The notes: a model not told the origin generated them from the letters alone. 64,000 bases of DNA from Burkholderiaceae bacterium (GCA_030695205.1 JAUYTN010000033.1:248001-312000); one strand, 5' to 3'. Counted from the stretch's first letter, positions 46,446 to 59,059 are shown. Numbers and translations are program-made.

Positions 46446-46457
46446 GTGCTGCCTCGG

Positions 46458-46640
46458 TCAGACGATAGCGACCAGATAGCTGATCTTGTTGATCATGCCG
46501 CGAACAGCAGGGGTATCCTGCAATTCGCTGACACTGTTCATTTTGCGCAAGCCCAGGCCGCGCACGGTGGCGCGGTGGTCGGCCTTGCAACCGATGGGGC
46601 TGCGGACCAGCTTCACTTTGACAGTGGTAGGAGTAGTCAC
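46458..46640 (-). CDS. rpmD: 50S ribosomal protein L30
   Basis: 60 residues; [21 protein letters not shown] matches L30. Starts 11 bases downstream of rpsE in the usual S5-L30-L15 order. Confidence 0.97.
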   Translation of the reverse strand: MTTPTTVKVKLVRSPIGCKADHRATVRGLGLRKMNSVSELQDTPAVRGMINKISYLVAIV

Positions 46641-46651
46641 TGCATCTCTCC

Positions 46652-47170
46652 TTAATTGAAGATTTCTTCCAGCGACTTGCCACGCTTGGCGGCAATATCG
46701 GAGGGAGTCGTCGAATTTTTCAGTGCGTCCAGCGTGGCGCGCACCAAGTTGTAGGGATTGCTGGAGCCGTGGCTCTTGGCAACCACATCGGTGATCCCGA
46801 GAACCTCGAACACCGCACGCATAGGACCACCAGCAATGATGCCGGTACCCTTGGCAGCGGGCAGCATCATGACGTTGGAAGCGCCATGCTCGCCGTGGAC
46901 GCTGTGGTGCAGCGACCCGTTTTTCAGGGAGACCTTGATCAGGTTGCGGCGGGCCTGTTCCATGGCTTTTTGGACAGCCACTGGCACTTCACGTGCCTTG
47001 CCTTTGCCCATGCCCACGCGGCCGTCACCGTCGCCAACCACCGTCAGTGCTGCAAAACCAAGAATGCGACCGCCCTTGACCACTTTGGTCACGCGGTTGA
47101 TCGCAATCATTTTTTCGCGCAAACCGTCTTCAGGAGCATCACCCTGGGATTTAGCTTGAAATTTCGCCAT
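46652..47170 (-). CDS. rpsE: 30S ribosomal protein S5
   Basis: 172 residues; [22 protein letters not shown] and the GIGKAREVP-type loop ([13 protein letters not shown]) mark S5, which helps translational fidelity. Confidence 0.98.
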   Translation of the reverse strand: MAKFQAKSQGDAPEDGLREKMIAINRVTKVVKGGRILGFAALTVVGDGDGRVGMGKGKAREVPVAVQKAMEQARRNLIKVSLKNGSLHHSVHGEHGASNVMMLPAAKGTGIIAGGPMRAVFEVLGITDVVAKSHGSSNPYNLVRATLDALKNSTTPSDIAAKRGKSLEEIFN

Positions 47171-47188
47171 TTCTGGTATTCCTCGTGA

Positions 47189-47554
47189 TCAGAACTGAAG
47201 TCCGGCTTCCCGGGCTGCGTCGGCCAATGCCTTGACGCGGCCATGGTAGGCAAAGCCTGCACGGTCAAACGCCACTTTTTCGATGCCAACAGCTTTGGCC
47301 TTTTCGGCAATGCGTTTGCCGATCAGTTCCGCAGCGGCTTTGTTGCCGCCCTTGCCTGCGCCGCCAATGGCGGCACGAACTTCGGCTTCCACCGTGGATG
47401 CCGTAGCGAGCACACGCGAACCGTCACCGGAGATGACGCTGGCGTAAATGTGCAGGTTGGTGCGGTTCACCGTCAGACGAACGGCCGACTGCTGTGCAAT
47501 CCGGATGCGCGTCTGGCGGGCGCGACGGAGACGTTGCTCTTTTTTGGTCAACAT
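47189..47554 (-). CDS. rplR: 50S ribosomal protein L18
   Basis: 121 residues; [19 protein letters not shown] and the C-terminal [22 protein letters not shown] identify L18, a 5S rRNA binder. Confidence 0.98.
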   Translation of the reverse strand: MLTKKEQRLRRARQTRIRIAQQSAVRLTVNRTNLHIYASVISGDGSRVLATASTVEAEVRAAIGGAGKGGNKAAAELIGKRIAEKAKAVGIEKVAFDRAGFAYHGRVKALADAAREAGLQF

Positions 47555-47565
47555 GATCTCAGTCC

Positions 47566-48099
47566 TTATTTTTTCTTGGTTTCTTTGATCACAACTTTTT
47601 CGTCCGAATAACGGATGCCCTTGCCCTTGTAAGGCTCGGGTGGACGAACAGCCCTGATCTCGGCGGCAATCTGACCCACGCGCTGGCGATCGGATCCCTT
47701 GATCAAAATTTCGGTGGGTGTCGGCGTTTCCACTTTGATGCCAGCAGGCATTTCAAACACCACCGGGTGCGAGTAGCCCACGGTCAGGTTCAACTTGGAG
47801 CCGGTGGCCTGGGCCTTGTAGCCCACACCAATCAGCGTCAGCTTGCGCTCGAAGCCTTTGCTCACGCCCTGAACCATGTTGCCCACCAGCTGGCGCAAGG
47901 TGCCAGACATCGCATCGGCTTCGCGGGAGTCGTCGGTCGGCACAAACGTCAACGCACCAGCGGTGAGCTCGACCTTGACCAGACGGTTTTGTGCCACTTC
48001 CAGAGAGCCCAGGGCTCCCTTTACGGCGATCAGTTCGGGTTTGACAGCCACATCCACACCTTGTGGGACGTTTACTGCCGTTTTCGCTACACGAGACAT
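47566..48099 (-). CDS. rplF: 50S ribosomal protein L6
   Basis: 177 residues; [31 protein letters not shown] and [17 protein letters not shown] are characteristic of L6. Confidence 0.98.
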   Translation of the reverse strand: MSRVAKTAVNVPQGVDVAVKPELIAVKGALGSLEVAQNRLVKVELTAGALTFVPTDDSREADAMSGTLRQLVGNMVQGVSKGFERKLTLIGVGYKAQATGSKLNLTVGYSHPVVFEMPAGIKVETPTPTEILIKGSDRQRVGQIAAEIRAVRPPEPYKGKGIRYSDEKVVIKETKKK

Positions 48100-48124
48100 T
48101 CAGTTTTCTCCTCAATGCCCAGCG

Positions 48125-48520
48125 TCAGGCGACGTAACACAACACTTCACCACCAACGCCCTCGGCACGTGCCTTGCGGTCGGTCATGACGCCACGGGGG
48201 GTGGTCACAATCGCCACACCCAGGCCGTTCATGACCTGTGGGATGGCGTTGCGGCCTTTGTACACACGCAAGCCAGGGCGGCTGACGCGCTCGATGCGCT
48301 CAATCACAGCCTTGCCAGCGTAGTACTTCAGGGAAACTTCCAACTCGCCTTTGCCACCGTCGGTGTTCACTTGGAATCCGTCGATGTAGCCCTCGTCCTT
48401 CAGGACTTGGGCAATGGCAACCTTGACTTTGGAAGAAGGCATAGAAACAGAGGCTTTTTGGACCATCTGCGCGTTCCGAATGCGGGTCAGCATATCGGCG
48501 ATAGGATCACTCATGCTCAT
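48125..48520 (-). CDS. rpsH: 30S ribosomal protein S8
   Basis: 131 residues; [18 protein letters not shown] and the C-terminal [19 protein letters not shown] identify S8, a primary 16S binder and spc-operon repressor in enterics. Confidence 0.98.
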   Translation of the reverse strand: MSMSDPIADMLTRIRNAQMVQKASVSMPSSKVKVAIAQVLKDEGYIDGFQVNTDGGKGELEVSLKYYAGKAVIERIERVSRPGLRVYKGRNAIPQVMNGLGVAIVTTPRGVMTDRKARAEGVGGEVLCYVA

Positions 48521-48538
48521 TTGTGGTTCTCCTAGTGC

Positions 48539-48844
48539 TTACCAACTGGCCTTGGTCATGCCGGGAATATCACCGGCAAACGCCATTTCGCGAACTTTCG
48601 CGCGCGCCAAACCAAACTGGCGGTAGGTGCCACGTGGGCGCCCGGTGATTTCGCAGCGGTTGCGCTGGCGCGTGGGGTTTGCGTTGCGGGGCAACTTTTG
48701 CAAACCCAGGCGAGCGGCGTCGCGCTCTTCGTCTGTCAGCTTCACATCTTTGGATGCGGCTTTCAGTTCGGCGTATTTTTTGGCGAACTTGGCGGCGAGC
48801 TGGGCCCGCTTGAGTTCACGCTGGAGTAAAGCTTGTTTTGCCAC
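48539..48844 (-). CDS. rpsN: 30S ribosomal protein S14
   Basis: 101 residues, the long zinc-free (C-minus) form, with [22 protein letters not shown]. There is no ATG at the conserved N-terminus; the start must be GTG at 48842-48844 (reads [14 protein letters not shown]). The long frame upstream overlaps rplE and has no S14 similarity. Confidence 0.95.
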   Translation of the reverse strand: MAKQALLQRELKRAQLAAKFAKKYAELKAASKDVKLTDEERDAARLGLQKLPRNANPTRQRNRCEITGRPRGTYRQFGLARAKVREMAFAGDIPGMTKASW

Positions 48845-48852
48845 GCGCCACC

Positions 48853-49392
48853 TCAGTTCTTGAAAGGAAAACGGAAACCGGCCAACAGTGCCTTGCACTC
48901 GTCGTCGTTCTTTGCAGTGGTGGTGATGCTGATGTTCAGCCCACGCAGCGCATCGACTTTGTCGTACTCGATTTCGGGAAAGATGATCTGTTCTTTGACG
49001 CCGACGTTGTAGTTGCCGCGTCCATCAAACGAGCGACCCGAAATACCGCGGAAGTCACGGACACGGGGCAGCGCCACGGTCACGAAGCGGTCGAGAAACT
49101 CGTACATTTTTTGACCGCGCAGGGTCACCATGCAACCGATGGCCTGGCCTTCGCGGATTTTGAAACCAGCGATCGCCTTGCGTGCCTTGGTAACCACGGG
49201 CTTTTGACCTGCGATCTTGGTCAGGTCCGACACGGCGTTATCCATGACTTTTTTGTCAGCAACCGCTTCACTCACACCCATGTTCAGGGTGATTTTGGTG
49301 ATACGGGGCACTTCCATGGCCGACTTGTAGCCAAACTTTTCCACCAAGCTGGGAGCGATGGTGCTTTTGAATTGATCTTGCAAGCGTGTCAT
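48853..49392 (-). CDS. rplE: 50S ribosomal protein L5
   Basis: 179 residues; [27 protein letters not shown] and [21 protein letters not shown] identify L5, which binds 5S rRNA and the P-site tRNA. The ATG at 49392 is preferred for AAGG spacing; one two codons earlier (49398) overlaps the rplX stop. Confidence 0.97.
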   Translation of the reverse strand: MTRLQDQFKSTIAPSLVEKFGYKSAMEVPRITKITLNMGVSEAVADKKVMDNAVSDLTKIAGQKPVVTKARKAIAGFKIREGQAIGCMVTLRGQKMYEFLDRFVTVALPRVRDFRGISGRSFDGRGNYNVGVKEQIIFPEIEYDKVDALRGLNISITTTAKNDDECKALLAGFRFPFKN

Positions 49393-49394
49393 GG

Positions 49395-49715
49395 TCATGC
49401 TGCCTTAATTTCTTCGCCAGTGGACTTGAAGACGCGAACCTTCTTGCCATCCGCCAGCTGCTTGATGCCCACGCGGTCAGCCTTGCCGGTAGCGGCATTG
49501 AAGATAGCCACATTGGACTGGTGGATGGGCATGCTCTTGGTGATGATGCCGCCAGCAACGCCCTTCATGGGGTTAGGCTTGGCGTGCTTCTTGACGACGT
49601 TGATGCCTTCGACCAGCACCTTGTCTTCGGAAGAGCGCACTGCCACGGTACCGCGCTTGCCTTTGTCACGCCCGGCGATGACGATGACCTGGTCACCTTT
49701 GATAATTTTGTTCAT
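49395..49715 (-). CDS. rplX: 50S ribosomal protein L24
   Basis: 106 residues; [22 protein letters not shown] is the KOW motif of L24, an assembly initiator of the large subunit. Confidence 0.98.
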   Translation of the reverse strand: MNKIIKGDQVIVIAGRDKGKRGTVAVRSSEDKVLVEGINVVKKHAKPNPMKGVAGGIITKSMPIHQSNVAIFNAATGKADRVGIKQLADGKKVRVFKSTGEEIKAA

Positions 49716-49724
49716 GGGGAAACC

Positions 49725-50093
49725 TCAAAGAACTTCAGGCGCCAACGACACGATCTTCATGAACTTCTCAGTCCGCAGCTCGCGCGTCACAGGGCCAAAA
49801 ATACGGGTACCGATGGGCTCAAGCTTGGCATTGAGCAGCACCGCTGCGTTGCCGTCGAACTTGATCAGCGCGCCATCTGGGCGGCGAATGCCTTTGGCGG
49901 TGCGAACCACCACAGCGCTGTACACCTCGCCTTTTTTGACGCGGCCACGCGGCGCAGCTTCTTTGATGCTGACTTTGATAATGTCACCGACGCTGGCGTA
50001 CCGGCGCTTGGAGCCACCAAGCACCTTGATGCACATCACGGATTTGGCACCCGTGTTGTCGGCAACATCGAGTCGAGATTGCGTTTGAATCAT
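49725..50093 (-). CDS. rplN: 50S ribosomal protein L14
   Basis: 122 residues; [27 protein letters not shown] is diagnostic. First gene of the spc operon here; no rpsQ or S10-operon gene lies upstream. A strong promoter sits about 150 bases ahead. Confidence 0.98.
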   Translation of the reverse strand: MIQTQSRLDVADNTGAKSVMCIKVLGGSKRRYASVGDIIKVSIKEAAPRGRVKKGEVYSAVVVRTAKGIRRPDGALIKFDGNAAVLLNAKLEPIGTRIFGPVTRELRTEKFMKIVSLAPEVL

Positions 50094-50416
50094 TTGAGTT
50101 AAGTCCCAACTTGAATCCACCCATCCACCATGGATGAGCGCGATCAGTCTTGGTCCCGTCGTTGTCCGCCTGCTGCACACGAATTTGCGCAACAGACCGA
50201 CTCGGTGGGTAGAAAGCCCGCCCAAGAAAAGCGGAGCCGTGCATTATCACATGTGACGTTTTGGGGTGTCAAGTGTTTATTTGGGTAACGCCCAAAACCC
50301 TTGGTTGCCTTCAGGATTTCGCCTGCGTGAGATTGGTTAGCATGTTGTGCTTTCGGGGCAGCGCTGACTGTTGCGTATCCCCGCCGCCTGCCACCGCCAT
50401 CTCTCGACGCCCTGCC
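50094..50416. other. Divergent promoter region between rplN and proC
   Basis: A 323-base gap. The minus-strand promoter at 50243-50272 serves the spc operon, leaving an untranslated leader of about 145 bases. The plus-strand half has no clear consensus promoter; TTGCCT and TGAGAT with 17-bp spacing (about 50309-50337) are a weak possibility for proC. No gene is visible. Confidence 0.6.
50243..50272 (-). promoter_or_regulatory. Sigma-70 promoter of the spc ribosomal operon
   Basis: On the minus strand, a perfect -35 TTGACA (50267-50272) and -10 GATAAT (50243-50248) separated by 18 bases, with TG just upstream of the -10. The best promoter in the window, placed correctly for rplN. Confidence 0.85.
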
Positions 50417-51289
50417 ATGAGCCTGTCATCCACACCCAACGCACCGTCACAGCCCCACACACCCCGTGCCAGCAGCCAGCCCGTGCGCCTGGCCTTCATT
50501 GGGGGGGGCAACATGGCCAGCGCCATCGTGGGTGGCTTGTTGTCCCAAGGTTGGCCCACCAGCCACATTGAGGTGGTGGAGCCATGGGCCGAGCAACGCG
50601 AGCGTCTGGCCGGCACGTACGGGCTGTCTCCCCTGGCAGAGGCTGGGCAGGCGCTGGCCGATTGCGAGCTGGTGGTGTGGGCGGTCAAACCCCAGTCGCT
50701 GCGCGAAGCCGCCACCTCCTGCCGTCCGTGGACCAGGGACGCGCTGCACCTGAGTGTGGCCGCCGGCATCCGCAGCGACAGCCTGGCCGAGTGGCTGGAC
50801 AGCCCACGCATTGTTCGCGCCATGCCCAACACACCCGCCCTGGTGGGCCAGGGAATGACGGGTCTGTGTGCCCGCCCTGGGGTCACGTCGGCTGAAAGGC
50901 AACTGGTGGAAGCGGTGCTCGCCCCCACCGGCCAGTTGCTGTGGCTGGCGCATGAGAGTCAGCTGGATGCGGTGACAGCGCTCTCGGGCTCTGGACCTGC
51001 CTATGTGTTTTACTTCATAGAGGCCATGGTGCAGGCTGGCACAGACCTGGGCCTGCCCCCCGATGCGGCACGGCAACTGGCGCTGGGCACGTTTGTGGGG
51101 GCATCTGCACTGGCCCGGGCTTCGGACCAGCCGCCAGACGTGCTGCGCCAACAGGTCACATCCAAGGGTGGCACTACGCATGCGGCCATCTCACACCTGG
51201 AGCAGACGCAGGTGAAGCGGCACTTTGTACAAGCCATGCACGCAGCGGCCGCTCGAGCCAAGGAGCTGGGCGACGAATTCGGGCGCTGA
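50417..51289 (+). CDS. proC: Pyrroline-5-carboxylate reductase
   Basis: A 290-residue enzyme for the last step of proline synthesis. The NAD(P) motif is FIGGGNMASAIVGG near residue 25, followed by VWAVKPQ and ALSGSGPAYVFYFIEAM with GGTTHAAI near the end. An extension of about 20 residues precedes the Rossmann fold. The ATG at 50417 has no strong ribosome-binding site. Confidence 0.96.
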   Translation: MSLSSTPNAPSQPHTPRASSQPVRLAFIGGGNMASAIVGGLLSQGWPTSHIEVVEPWAEQRERLAGTYGLSPLAEAGQALADCELVVWAVKPQSLREAATSCRPWTRDALHLSVAAGIRSDSLAEWLDSPRIVRAMPNTPALVGQGMTGLCARPGVTSAERQLVEAVLAPTGQLLWLAHESQLDAVTALSGSGPAYVFYFIEAMVQAGTDLGLPPDAARQLALGTFVGASALARASDQPPDVLRQQVTSKGGTTHAAISHLEQTQVKRHFVQAMHAAAARAKELGDEFGR

Positions 51290-51314
51290 CCCCTGCTACC
51301 CGGAATCGCCCCAC

Positions 51315-52322
51315 TCAGCCCGCCAGCGCAAAGGCCGCCACCACCCCTGCGAACAGGGTGAACCCCAGCCAGTGGTTGGCCCGAAAGGCCCGAAAGCAAC
51401 CGTCGCGGTCACGCGTCCGAATGAGTCGGTGGTGCCACACCACCTGCACCAAGGCCAGCGCAGAAAAAGCTAAATATATAGCAAACTTATCAATACCAGA
51501 AAGCGCGAAAGCCCAAAAAAATATAAAAAATACATACCACGCCATGACCACCGGCACGTCCCAGTCGCCCAGGGTAATGGCGGAGGTTTTCATCCCGATT
51601 TTCAGATCATCGTCGCGGTCCACCATGGCGTATTCCGTGTCGTAGGCCAGCACCCAGCACAGGTTGCCCAGCATCAGCACCCAGGCCTGCCAGGGAATTT
51701 GAGCCCAGGCCTGCCACACGGCGGCCACGCCAGGCACCGGATGGGCCGACCACAGCTCGAAGGCAGGCCCGGCCTGCACCGCCACAAAGGCCATGGGAAT
51801 GCCGAAGCTGAAGGCCACGCCCAGCACGGCCTGCGGCATGGACACCCACCGCTTGGCATAGGGGTAGGCCAGCGTCACGCCCAGGGCAGGCAGGGCCAGT
51901 GCCACTGTGGCCGCGTTGGTGGTCAGCACCAGCGCCAGTGCCAGCAGGGCCAACACCGCGCCCACGGCCAGCGCCTCGGCCACCGACACCGCTCCGCTGG
52001 TCACCGGGCGCTGGGCGGTGCGCTTGACATGGCGGTCAAAGTGGCGATCGGCCACGTCGTTGATGCAGCACCCCGCGCTTCGCATCAGCACCGTACCCGC
52101 CACAAACACCACCAGCAGGTGCCAACCTGGCCACCCCCCCGCTGCCAGCCACAGGGCCGTCAAGGTGGGCCACAGCAACAACAGCCAGCCAGCGGGCCGG
52201 TTCCAGCGGATCAGGTCCAGGTACAGCGCCCAGCGGGAAGGGGTGCGCCCCCCCGCATTCGAAGGGGTCGACGTCGGCGTTCGAGGCGACTGGGTGGTCA
52301 GGTCGGAAGGATCGAGGGTCAT
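51315..52322 (-). CDS. ubiA: 4-hydroxybenzoate octaprenyltransferase
   Basis: A 334-residue membrane prenyltransferase with both Asp-rich motifs: [19 protein letters not shown] and [19 protein letters not shown]. It attaches the polyprenyl tail to 4-hydroxybenzoate in ubiquinone synthesis. The N-terminal 30 residues (Thr/Ser/Pro-rich) are an extension. One transmembrane segment (about [22 protein letters not shown]) is encoded by an AT-rich mini-element. Convergent with proC. Confidence 0.95.
   Translation of the reverse strand: MTLDPSDLTTQSPRTPTSTPSNAGGRTPSRWALYLDLIRWNRPAGWLLLLWPTLTALWLAAGGWPGWHLLVVFVAGTVLMRSAGCCINDVADRHFDRHVKRTAQRPVTSGAVSVAEALAVGAVLALLALALVLTTNAATVALALPALGVTLAYPYAKRWVSMPQAVLGVAFSFGIPMAFVAVQAGPAFELWSAHPVPGVAAVWQAWAQIPWQAWVLMLGNLCWVLAYDTEYAMVDRDDDLKIGMKTSAITLGDWDVPVVMAWYVFFIFFWAFALSGIDKFAIYLAFSALALVQVVWHHRLIRTRDRDGCFRAFRANHWLGFTLFAGVVAAFALAG
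51476..51530 (+). repeat. AT-rich mini-element, copy in ubiA (core 51484-51514)
   Basis: atatagca, aacttatcaataccag (16 nt), aaagcgc, gaaagccc, then an A/T tail. It shares agcaaacttatcaata with the rpoN copy. It runs antisense to ubiA and is still an open frame, encoding a hydrophobic segment with Phe and Ile codons that are rare in the rest of the gene. Confidence 0.7.
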
Positions 52323-52421
52323 GACAAATTTGCGTTCAAAAAGTCTCCGGAGCAGGTAATGCGCCTGGGGCTGCACCCCTGTACCCCTGTACCCAACCGA
52401 GCGGCTGATCGGCTCAGCGGC

Positions 52422-53372
52422 TCAGGACAGGCGCTGCACACCGGGCAGTTCACAGGCGTAAATGGCGTTGCGCAGCGCCGCGATGGCTTCGTAGCGGGTG
52501 AAGCTGCGCCGCCAGGCCAGCACCACCCGACGCACCGGTGGCTGGCCCGACAGCGGCAGGTAGCGCAGGTGAGACAGGTTACCGTCGTGCGCTGCGCCCT
52601 CGGCCAGCGCCGCAGCGGGCACACTCAGGCGCGGTACCAGGGTGACCCCCATGCCAGCGGCCACCATGTGCTTGATGGTCTCCAGGGACGACCCCTCAAA
52701 ACTCTTGCGCATGCCGTCCGCATGGCTGGCGTAGCGGGCGAACTCGGGGCAGACCTCCAGCACATGGTCGCGAAAGCAATGGCCGTTGCCCAGCAACAGC
52801 ATGGTTTCACTCTGGATGTCTTCAGCGCTGACGCTGCTGCGCGCCGCAAGTGGGTGCGTCGCAGGCACAGCGGCCACAAACGGCTCGTCGTACAGGGGGG
52901 CAATGGCCAGGTTGGTGTCGGGGAAGGGTTCGGCCAAGATGGCGCAGTCGATCTCGCCCAGGCGCAGTTGCTCCAGCAGTTTGACGGTGAAGTTTTCCTG
53001 CAACACCAGCGGCATCTGCGGCGTGTGCTCGATGACCTGGCGCACCAGGTCTGGCAGCAGGTAGGGGCCAATGGTGTAAATCACCCCCAGCTTGAGTGGC
53101 CCAGCCAGCGGGTCCTTGCCGCGCTTGGCAATTTCTCGGATAGCCGCAGCCTGCTCCAGCACGGTCTGCGCCTGGCGCACCACCTCATCGCCCAGCGGAG
53201 TCACGGCGACTTCATTGGCATTGCGCTCGAAAATTTTCAGCTCCAGCTCTTCTTCCAGCTTCTTGATGGCCACCGACAAGGTGGGCTGCGACACATGACA
53301 GGCCTCGGCGGCGCGGCCAAAGTGCTTCTCGCGCGCCACGGCCACGATGTACTTCAGTTCGGTCAGGGTCAT
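52422..53372 (-). CDS. oxyR: Hydrogen peroxide-responsive regulator OxyR
   Basis: A 316-residue LysR regulator with the redox cysteines Cys199 and Cys208 (NGHCFRDHVLEVC) at the same positions as E. coli OxyR, and the HTH MTLTELKYIVAVAREKHFGRAAEAC. Disulfide formation by peroxide activates antioxidant genes. It begins 7 bases after the recG stop, in the same direction. Confidence 0.97.
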   Translation of the reverse strand: MTLTELKYIVAVAREKHFGRAAEACHVSQPTLSVAIKKLEEELELKIFERNANEVAVTPLGDEVVRQAQTVLEQAAAIREIAKRGKDPLAGPLKLGVIYTIGPYLLPDLVRQVIEHTPQMPLVLQENFTVKLLEQLRLGEIDCAILAEPFPDTNLAIAPLYDEPFVAAVPATHPLAARSSVSAEDIQSETMLLLGNGHCFRDHVLEVCPEFARYASHADGMRKSFEGSSLETIKHMVAAGMGVTLVPRLSVPAAALAEGAAHDGNLSHLRYLPLSGQPPVRRVVLAWRRSFTRYEAIAALRNAIYACELPGVQRLS

Positions 53373-53379
53373 GGGTGAA

Positions 53380-55590
53380 TCACGCTTTCAGAAAATCCGA
53401 TTTTCCACCCAGCCAGCGCTCCAGGTGCGCCTGGGCCATTTGCGGGTAATCGTCCAGCAGACGCGGAGCCGTCGCTTGAGCCCAGGCCAGCAAGTCGGCA
53501 TCGGTGCTCAGATCGGCAAACCGCAGCAGCGCATCGCCCGATTGGCGCGCGCCCAGAAACTCCCCCGGCCCGCGCAGCGCGAGGTCAATGCGTGCAATTT
53601 CAAAGCCATCGGCTGTCTGGGCCATGGCTTTGAGGCGTTCGCGGCCGTTGGGGCCGAGCGGCGTGGTGTACAGCAGCACACAGGCCGATGCCACCGCCCC
53701 GCGCCCCACCCGCCCGCGCAGCTGGTGCAACTGGCTCAGCCCAAAACGCTCGGCGTGCTCGATGACCATCAGGCTCGCATTGGGGACATCCACGCCCACC
53801 TCGATGACGGTGGTGCTGACGAGCACACCCGTCTCTCCCCGCGCAAACGCGTCCATGACGGCCCGCTTTTCTGCCACTGGCAGGCGGGAGTGCAGCAGGG
53901 CCACCGCCACGCCGGGCAGGGCCTCGCTCAGCTCGGCGTGGGTGGCAGTCACGTTGCGCAGCAGTTGCGCTTCCCGCCCGCCCGCGCCTGCACCCGCTCG
54001 GGCAGGGAGACGGGGGACTGAACCGGTCATGCGGCCCGATGCGTCGTCTGCCACCACAGCGCCGTCGGCCTGCTCGTCAATGAGTGGGCACACCCAGTAC
54101 ACCTGCCGCCCCTGTGCGACCTGGGCACCGATGCGGGCCACCACCTCCTCGCGCCGCTCATCGGCAATGACCTTGGTCACGATCGGGGTGCGCCCAGGGG
54201 GCAACTCGTCAATGGTCGATACGTCCAGGTCGGCGTAGTAGCTCATGGCCAGGGTGCGCGGAATGGGCGTGGCCGTCATCATCAGTAGGTGTGGCTCCAG
54301 GGACGCGCCGCCCGGCGGGGTGGCCCCGTCCACCAGTTTGCTGCGCAAGGCCAGGCGCTGGGCTACGCCGAAGCGGTGCTGCTCGTCAATGATGGCCAAC
54401 CCCAGCCGGGCAAACACCACCTGCTCCTGAATCAGCGCATGCGTGCCAACCACCAGCCCAGCCTGCCCGCTGGCAATGCGGGCCAGCATCTCGGCGCGCT
54501 CTTTCTTGCGCTGGCTGCCCGTGAGCCAGGCCACCACCAGCCCACGCGGGGCCAGCAAAGGCTCCAGCCAGGCCACCAGCTTGGCAAAGTGCTGCGTCGC
54601 CAGAATTTCGGTGGGGGCCATCAGGGCGCACTGCCAGCCACACTGCATGGCCATGCACGCGGCCAAGGCCGCCACCACCGTTTTGCCCGCCCCCACGTCG
54701 CCTTGCAACAAGCGGTGCATGGGGCGGGGCAGCGCCATGTCGGCCGCCACCTCATCAACGACGCGCCGCTGGGCCTGCGTCAGCGCGAACGGGAGCGCGG
54801 CCAGCAAATCCTGGTGCAGCAACCCCGCGCCCGCGCCAGGCTTACCCGGTACCAGCACCGGCGCGCGAAAGCGCTGCCGCTCGCGCCGGGCCACCTGTTG
54901 CGACAGCTGCTGGGCCAGCAACTCCTCGGCCTTCAGGCGCAACCAGGCCGGGTGGGTGCGGTCCTCCAGCTGCGCCAGGGACACATCAGCCGCCGGGCAA
55001 TGTAAAAATCGCAGTGAACTATCCAATTTCAGCAAGCGCAAACAGGCAATTTCATTCAAATATTCATCGGGGATGGTGGGTGTCATGGCCCGCACCGCCC
55101 GCGACAGCCCCGTGGCCACGGCCTTGCGCACATAGGCCTGGGGCAGGCCTGCGGTGGTCGGGTACACCGGGGTGAGGCCCTGTGGCAACGGCACCCCGGC
55201 CGTGCGGAACACCGGATGCACCATCTCCCGCCCCCACAGCCCCATGCGCAGCTCGCCACGCACCCGCACCCGCTGCCCCACCGCCAGCGTTTTCTGGTGC
55301 GACACATAAAACGACAGAAAGCGCAGCACGCAGGTGGCACCGTCGTCGCCGCGCACCGTGACGCGCAGTTGGCGGCGCGGCCCCAGGCTCACCTCGGACT
55401 GCACCACCACCGCCTCAAACTGCACCGCCTGGCCATCGGACGCTGCGCCCAGGGGCTGCAGCCGGGTTTCGTCTTCGTAGCGCAGCGGCACATGCAAGGC
55501 CAAGTCCCAGTCGCGCACCAGCCCCAGCTTGTGCATGGCTTTCTGGGCGGCGCTGGGCGGCGCGGCCCGGGTGGGATGTGGGGTGGGCAT
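53380..55590 (-). CDS. recG: ATP-dependent DNA helicase RecG
   Basis: A 736-residue helicase: N-terminal wedge/OB region, Walker [10 protein letters not shown] near residue 300, DEQHRFG box, and helicase C-terminal motifs with [16 protein letters not shown] and LRGRVGRG. It remodels stalled forks and branches. Residues around [20 protein letters not shown] in the N-terminal domain are encoded by an AT-rich mini-element. Likely co-transcribed with oxyR. Confidence 0.96.
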   Translation of the reverse strand: MPTPHPTRAAPPSAAQKAMHKLGLVRDWDLALHVPLRYEDETRLQPLGAASDGQAVQFEAVVVQSEVSLGPRRQLRVTVRGDDGATCVLRFLSFYVSHQKTLAVGQRVRVRGELRMGLWGREMVHPVFRTAGVPLPQGLTPVYPTTAGLPQAYVRKAVATGLSRAVRAMTPTIPDEYLNEIACLRLLKLDSSLRFLHCPAADVSLAQLEDRTHPAWLRLKAEELLAQQLSQQVARRERQRFRAPVLVPGKPGAGAGLLHQDLLAALPFALTQAQRRVVDEVAADMALPRPMHRLLQGDVGAGKTVVAALAACMAMQCGWQCALMAPTEILATQHFAKLVAWLEPLLAPRGLVVAWLTGSQRKKERAEMLARIASGQAGLVVGTHALIQEQVVFARLGLAIIDEQHRFGVAQRLALRSKLVDGATPPGGASLEPHLLMMTATPIPRTLAMSYYADLDVSTIDELPPGRTPIVTKVIADERREEVVARIGAQVAQGRQVYWVCPLIDEQADGAVVADDASGRMTGSVPRLPARAGAGAGGREAQLLRNVTATHAELSEALPGVAVALLHSRLPVAEKRAVMDAFARGETGVLVSTTVIEVGVDVPNASLMVIEHAERFGLSQLHQLRGRVGRGAVASACVLLYTTPLGPNGRERLKAMAQTADGFEIARIDLALRGPGEFLGARQSGDALLRFADLSTDADLLAWAQATAPRLLDDYPQMAQAHLERWLGGKSDFLKA
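55009..55067 (+). repeat. AT-rich mini-element, copy in recG (core 55017-55047)
   Basis: aactatccaatttcag (16 nt), caagcgc, aaacaggc, then aatttcattcaa. The last part is nearly identical to the copy after lysE. It runs antisense to recG yet keeps an open frame there. Confidence 0.7.
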
Positions 55591-55673
55591 GCGCCATTAT
55601 TTCCCGGGCCTGCCCCCGCCCGGCCCCCCATGCCACCAGCCGCTACCATGCGGACCCACTCCCGCTTTGCCAC

Positions 55674-56780
55674 ATGATCCCCTTTGCCCACCTGCACCCC
55701 ACCGAGGCCCGGCCGTTCACCCTGAGCGACTTCGACTTCGAGCTCCCACCCGAACTGGTGGCCCAGCACCCCGCCCCCGAGCGCAGCGCCTCGCGCCTGC
55801 TCGATGGCAGTGCGAAGGAGCCCGCAGACCGCCGCTTCACCGACCTGCCCGACCTGCTCCACCCCGACGACCTGCTGGTGTTCAACGATACCCAGGTGAT
55901 CAAGGCCCGGCTGTTCGGAGAAAAAGCCACCGGCGGGCAACTGGAAATGCTGATCGAGCGTGTGCTGCCTGGCCCCGGCCACGAGGTGGTGGCGCACCTG
56001 AAGGTCAGCAAAAAGCCGCCCGTGGGGGCCACGCTGACCATGGCGGGTGGGCCCCGTCGCGGCGGCTTCACCGCCACGCTGCTGGGTCGCTGGCCCGAGC
56101 CCAACGGTGCGCTGTTTCACTTTCGGTTGTCGGGCGAGCCGCATACGCTGATGCAGGTCCACGGCCATGTGCCGCTGCCGCCTTACATCACCCACACCGA
56201 CACGGCCGACGACGAGCGGCGCTACCAAACCGTGTTTGCCCGTCACCCCGGCGCAGTGGCCGCGCCCACCGCTGCCCTGCACTTTGACGAAACCCTGCTG
56301 GCCTCGCTCGATGCGCGCGGCATTCGCCGTGCCAGCGTGACGCTGCACGTGGGCGCAGGCACCTTCCAGCCCGTCAAAACCGACAACCTGGCTGACCACG
56401 CCATGCACAGCGAGTGGTACAACGTCCCTGCAGACACCCAGCAGGCCATCGCCAACTGCCGGGCTCGGGGCGGTCGGGTGGTGGCGGTGGGCACCACCAG
56501 CGTGCGCACGCTGGAGTCATGGGCGCTCAGCGGCCAGGCCACTGGCGACACATCCATCTTCATCACACCGGGTTTCCAGTTCAAGGTGGTTGATGCGCTC
56601 ATCACCAACTTCCACCTCCCCAAAAGCACACTGATGATGCTGGTCAGCGCACTGGCCGGCTATGACCGCATCCGTGGCCTTTACGACCACGCCATTGCGC
56701 AGAAGTACCGGTTTTTCAGCTACGGGGATGCCATGTGGCTGACTCGGTCCACCACCGCAGCCGCACCGGTGATAGAGTGA
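55674..56780 (+). CDS. queA: tRNA preQ1(34) S-adenosylmethionine ribosyltransferase-isomerase
   Basis: A 368-residue QueA with [48 protein letters not shown] and [19 protein letters not shown]. It converts preQ1 in tRNA to epoxyqueuosine. The ATG at 55674 opens the conserved N-terminus. tgt follows after one intervening gene, so both steps of queuosine insertion are local. Confidence 0.97.
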   Translation: MIPFAHLHPTEARPFTLSDFDFELPPELVAQHPAPERSASRLLDGSAKEPADRRFTDLPDLLHPDDLLVFNDTQVIKARLFGEKATGGQLEMLIERVLPGPGHEVVAHLKVSKKPPVGATLTMAGGPRRGGFTATLLGRWPEPNGALFHFRLSGEPHTLMQVHGHVPLPPYITHTDTADDERRYQTVFARHPGAVAAPTAALHFDETLLASLDARGIRRASVTLHVGAGTFQPVKTDNLADHAMHSEWYNVPADTQQAIANCRARGGRVVAVGTTSVRTLESWALSGQATGDTSIFITPGFQFKVVDALITNFHLPKSTLMMLVSALAGYDRIRGLYDHAIAQKYRFFSYGDAMWLTRSTTAAAPVIE

Positions 56781-56829
56781 AACGCATCCGGCACACCCGC
56801 CCACCCCTTCCGCACACACCCTGGACACC

Positions 56830-57741
56830 ATGGACCGACGACGCCTGCAGCAATCGGCGCTGCTTTGGGCACTGAGCGCACTGCTGCCCTCGGTCGCACG
56901 CAGCCAAAGCCGCACCAGCGGCGACCTCGACGGGCCCCCTCCCCGACCGCCGCCCATGCTGCGCCCGGAAGACCCTACCATCGAGCAAGCCAGCCTGGGC
57001 CTGCGCTCCATGCTGGAGGTGGCTGTCCACGATGCGCTGGAAAAATCGCCCACCCCAGACGCCCTCGCCTGGACACCCCGCCTGCGCTCCGCCTGGAACC
57101 AGGGCGACTGGCTGACCGACCCAAACCGGCGCAACGCATCACCATGGTTGCGTTTCGAGCACTTTGAAGAGGTGGCCAACCTGGCGCTGCGGCGGTGCTG
57201 GCCCCAATCCGGCCCCCACCTGATGCTGCTGGTACACCACCTGCACGATGGCGATCTGCGCGAGATCCTGATCGACACCCAGCGCCGTCCCGAAGACGGC
57301 CACTGGGCCACCGTGCAGCTGGAGCGCAGGATGAACGGCCGCGTCCACAGCCGCTTGTTGGGCGAGGTGGTGCAGGTCCAGCTGGAGTGGCTCAAGGCCC
57401 ACCAGGACCGCTACCCCCAGCGGCCCACCCCCCGTGAGGCGCAGGTGGAAATGGAACACTTCGAGGCCTGCCAGCGCATCACCCGCGCGATCGTGGACAC
57501 CGTGTTTCTGGCCATTGCCCTGCAAGAGCAGCGCTGGCGAGGTGTGCCGCTCCCCGACATCAATGTGCCCTCGCAAATGGCCACCATGGTCGCGTTGCTG
57601 GGCCCGCCCCCCGAGCGCCTGCCATTTGGGGTGCGCGAGCGCCCCAAATGGCCGGTGGTCGCTGGTCTGATACTGCCCTCGCCCGACAAGGCTACCGAGC
57701 CCAACCCGCCGACCAGCAAGTCTCGGCGCAAGCGCCGCTGA
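56830..57741 (+). CDS. Secreted protein of unknown function
   Basis: A 303-residue protein with an Arg-rich signal (MDRRRLQQSALLWALSALLPSVARSQ) that fits Sec, or weakly Tat. A Pro-rich stretch (residues 30-48) is followed by an alpha-helical region and a basic tail (SKSRRKRR). I recognise no domain. It sits between queA and tgt in the same orientation, with a 49-base gap on the queA side. Confidence 0.6.
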   Translation: MDRRRLQQSALLWALSALLPSVARSQSRTSGDLDGPPPRPPPMLRPEDPTIEQASLGLRSMLEVAVHDALEKSPTPDALAWTPRLRSAWNQGDWLTDPNRRNASPWLRFEHFEEVANLALRRCWPQSGPHLMLLVHHLHDGDLREILIDTQRRPEDGHWATVQLERRMNGRVHSRLLGEVVQVQLEWLKAHQDRYPQRPTPREAQVEMEHFEACQRITRAIVDTVFLAIALQEQRWRGVPLPDINVPSQMATMVALLGPPPERLPFGVRERPKWPVVAGLILPSPDKATEPNPPTSKSRRKRR

Positions 57742-57822
57742 ATACCGACGGCGGCGGCGGCTTTCTACAATTCACCGGTGCCGCTGGCCTTGGGTTGCGG
57801 TGCGGCTCATCCCTTCTTTTGA

Positions 57823-59049
<1,227 letters not shown>

Positions 59050-59059
59050 GGCCCGCTGC

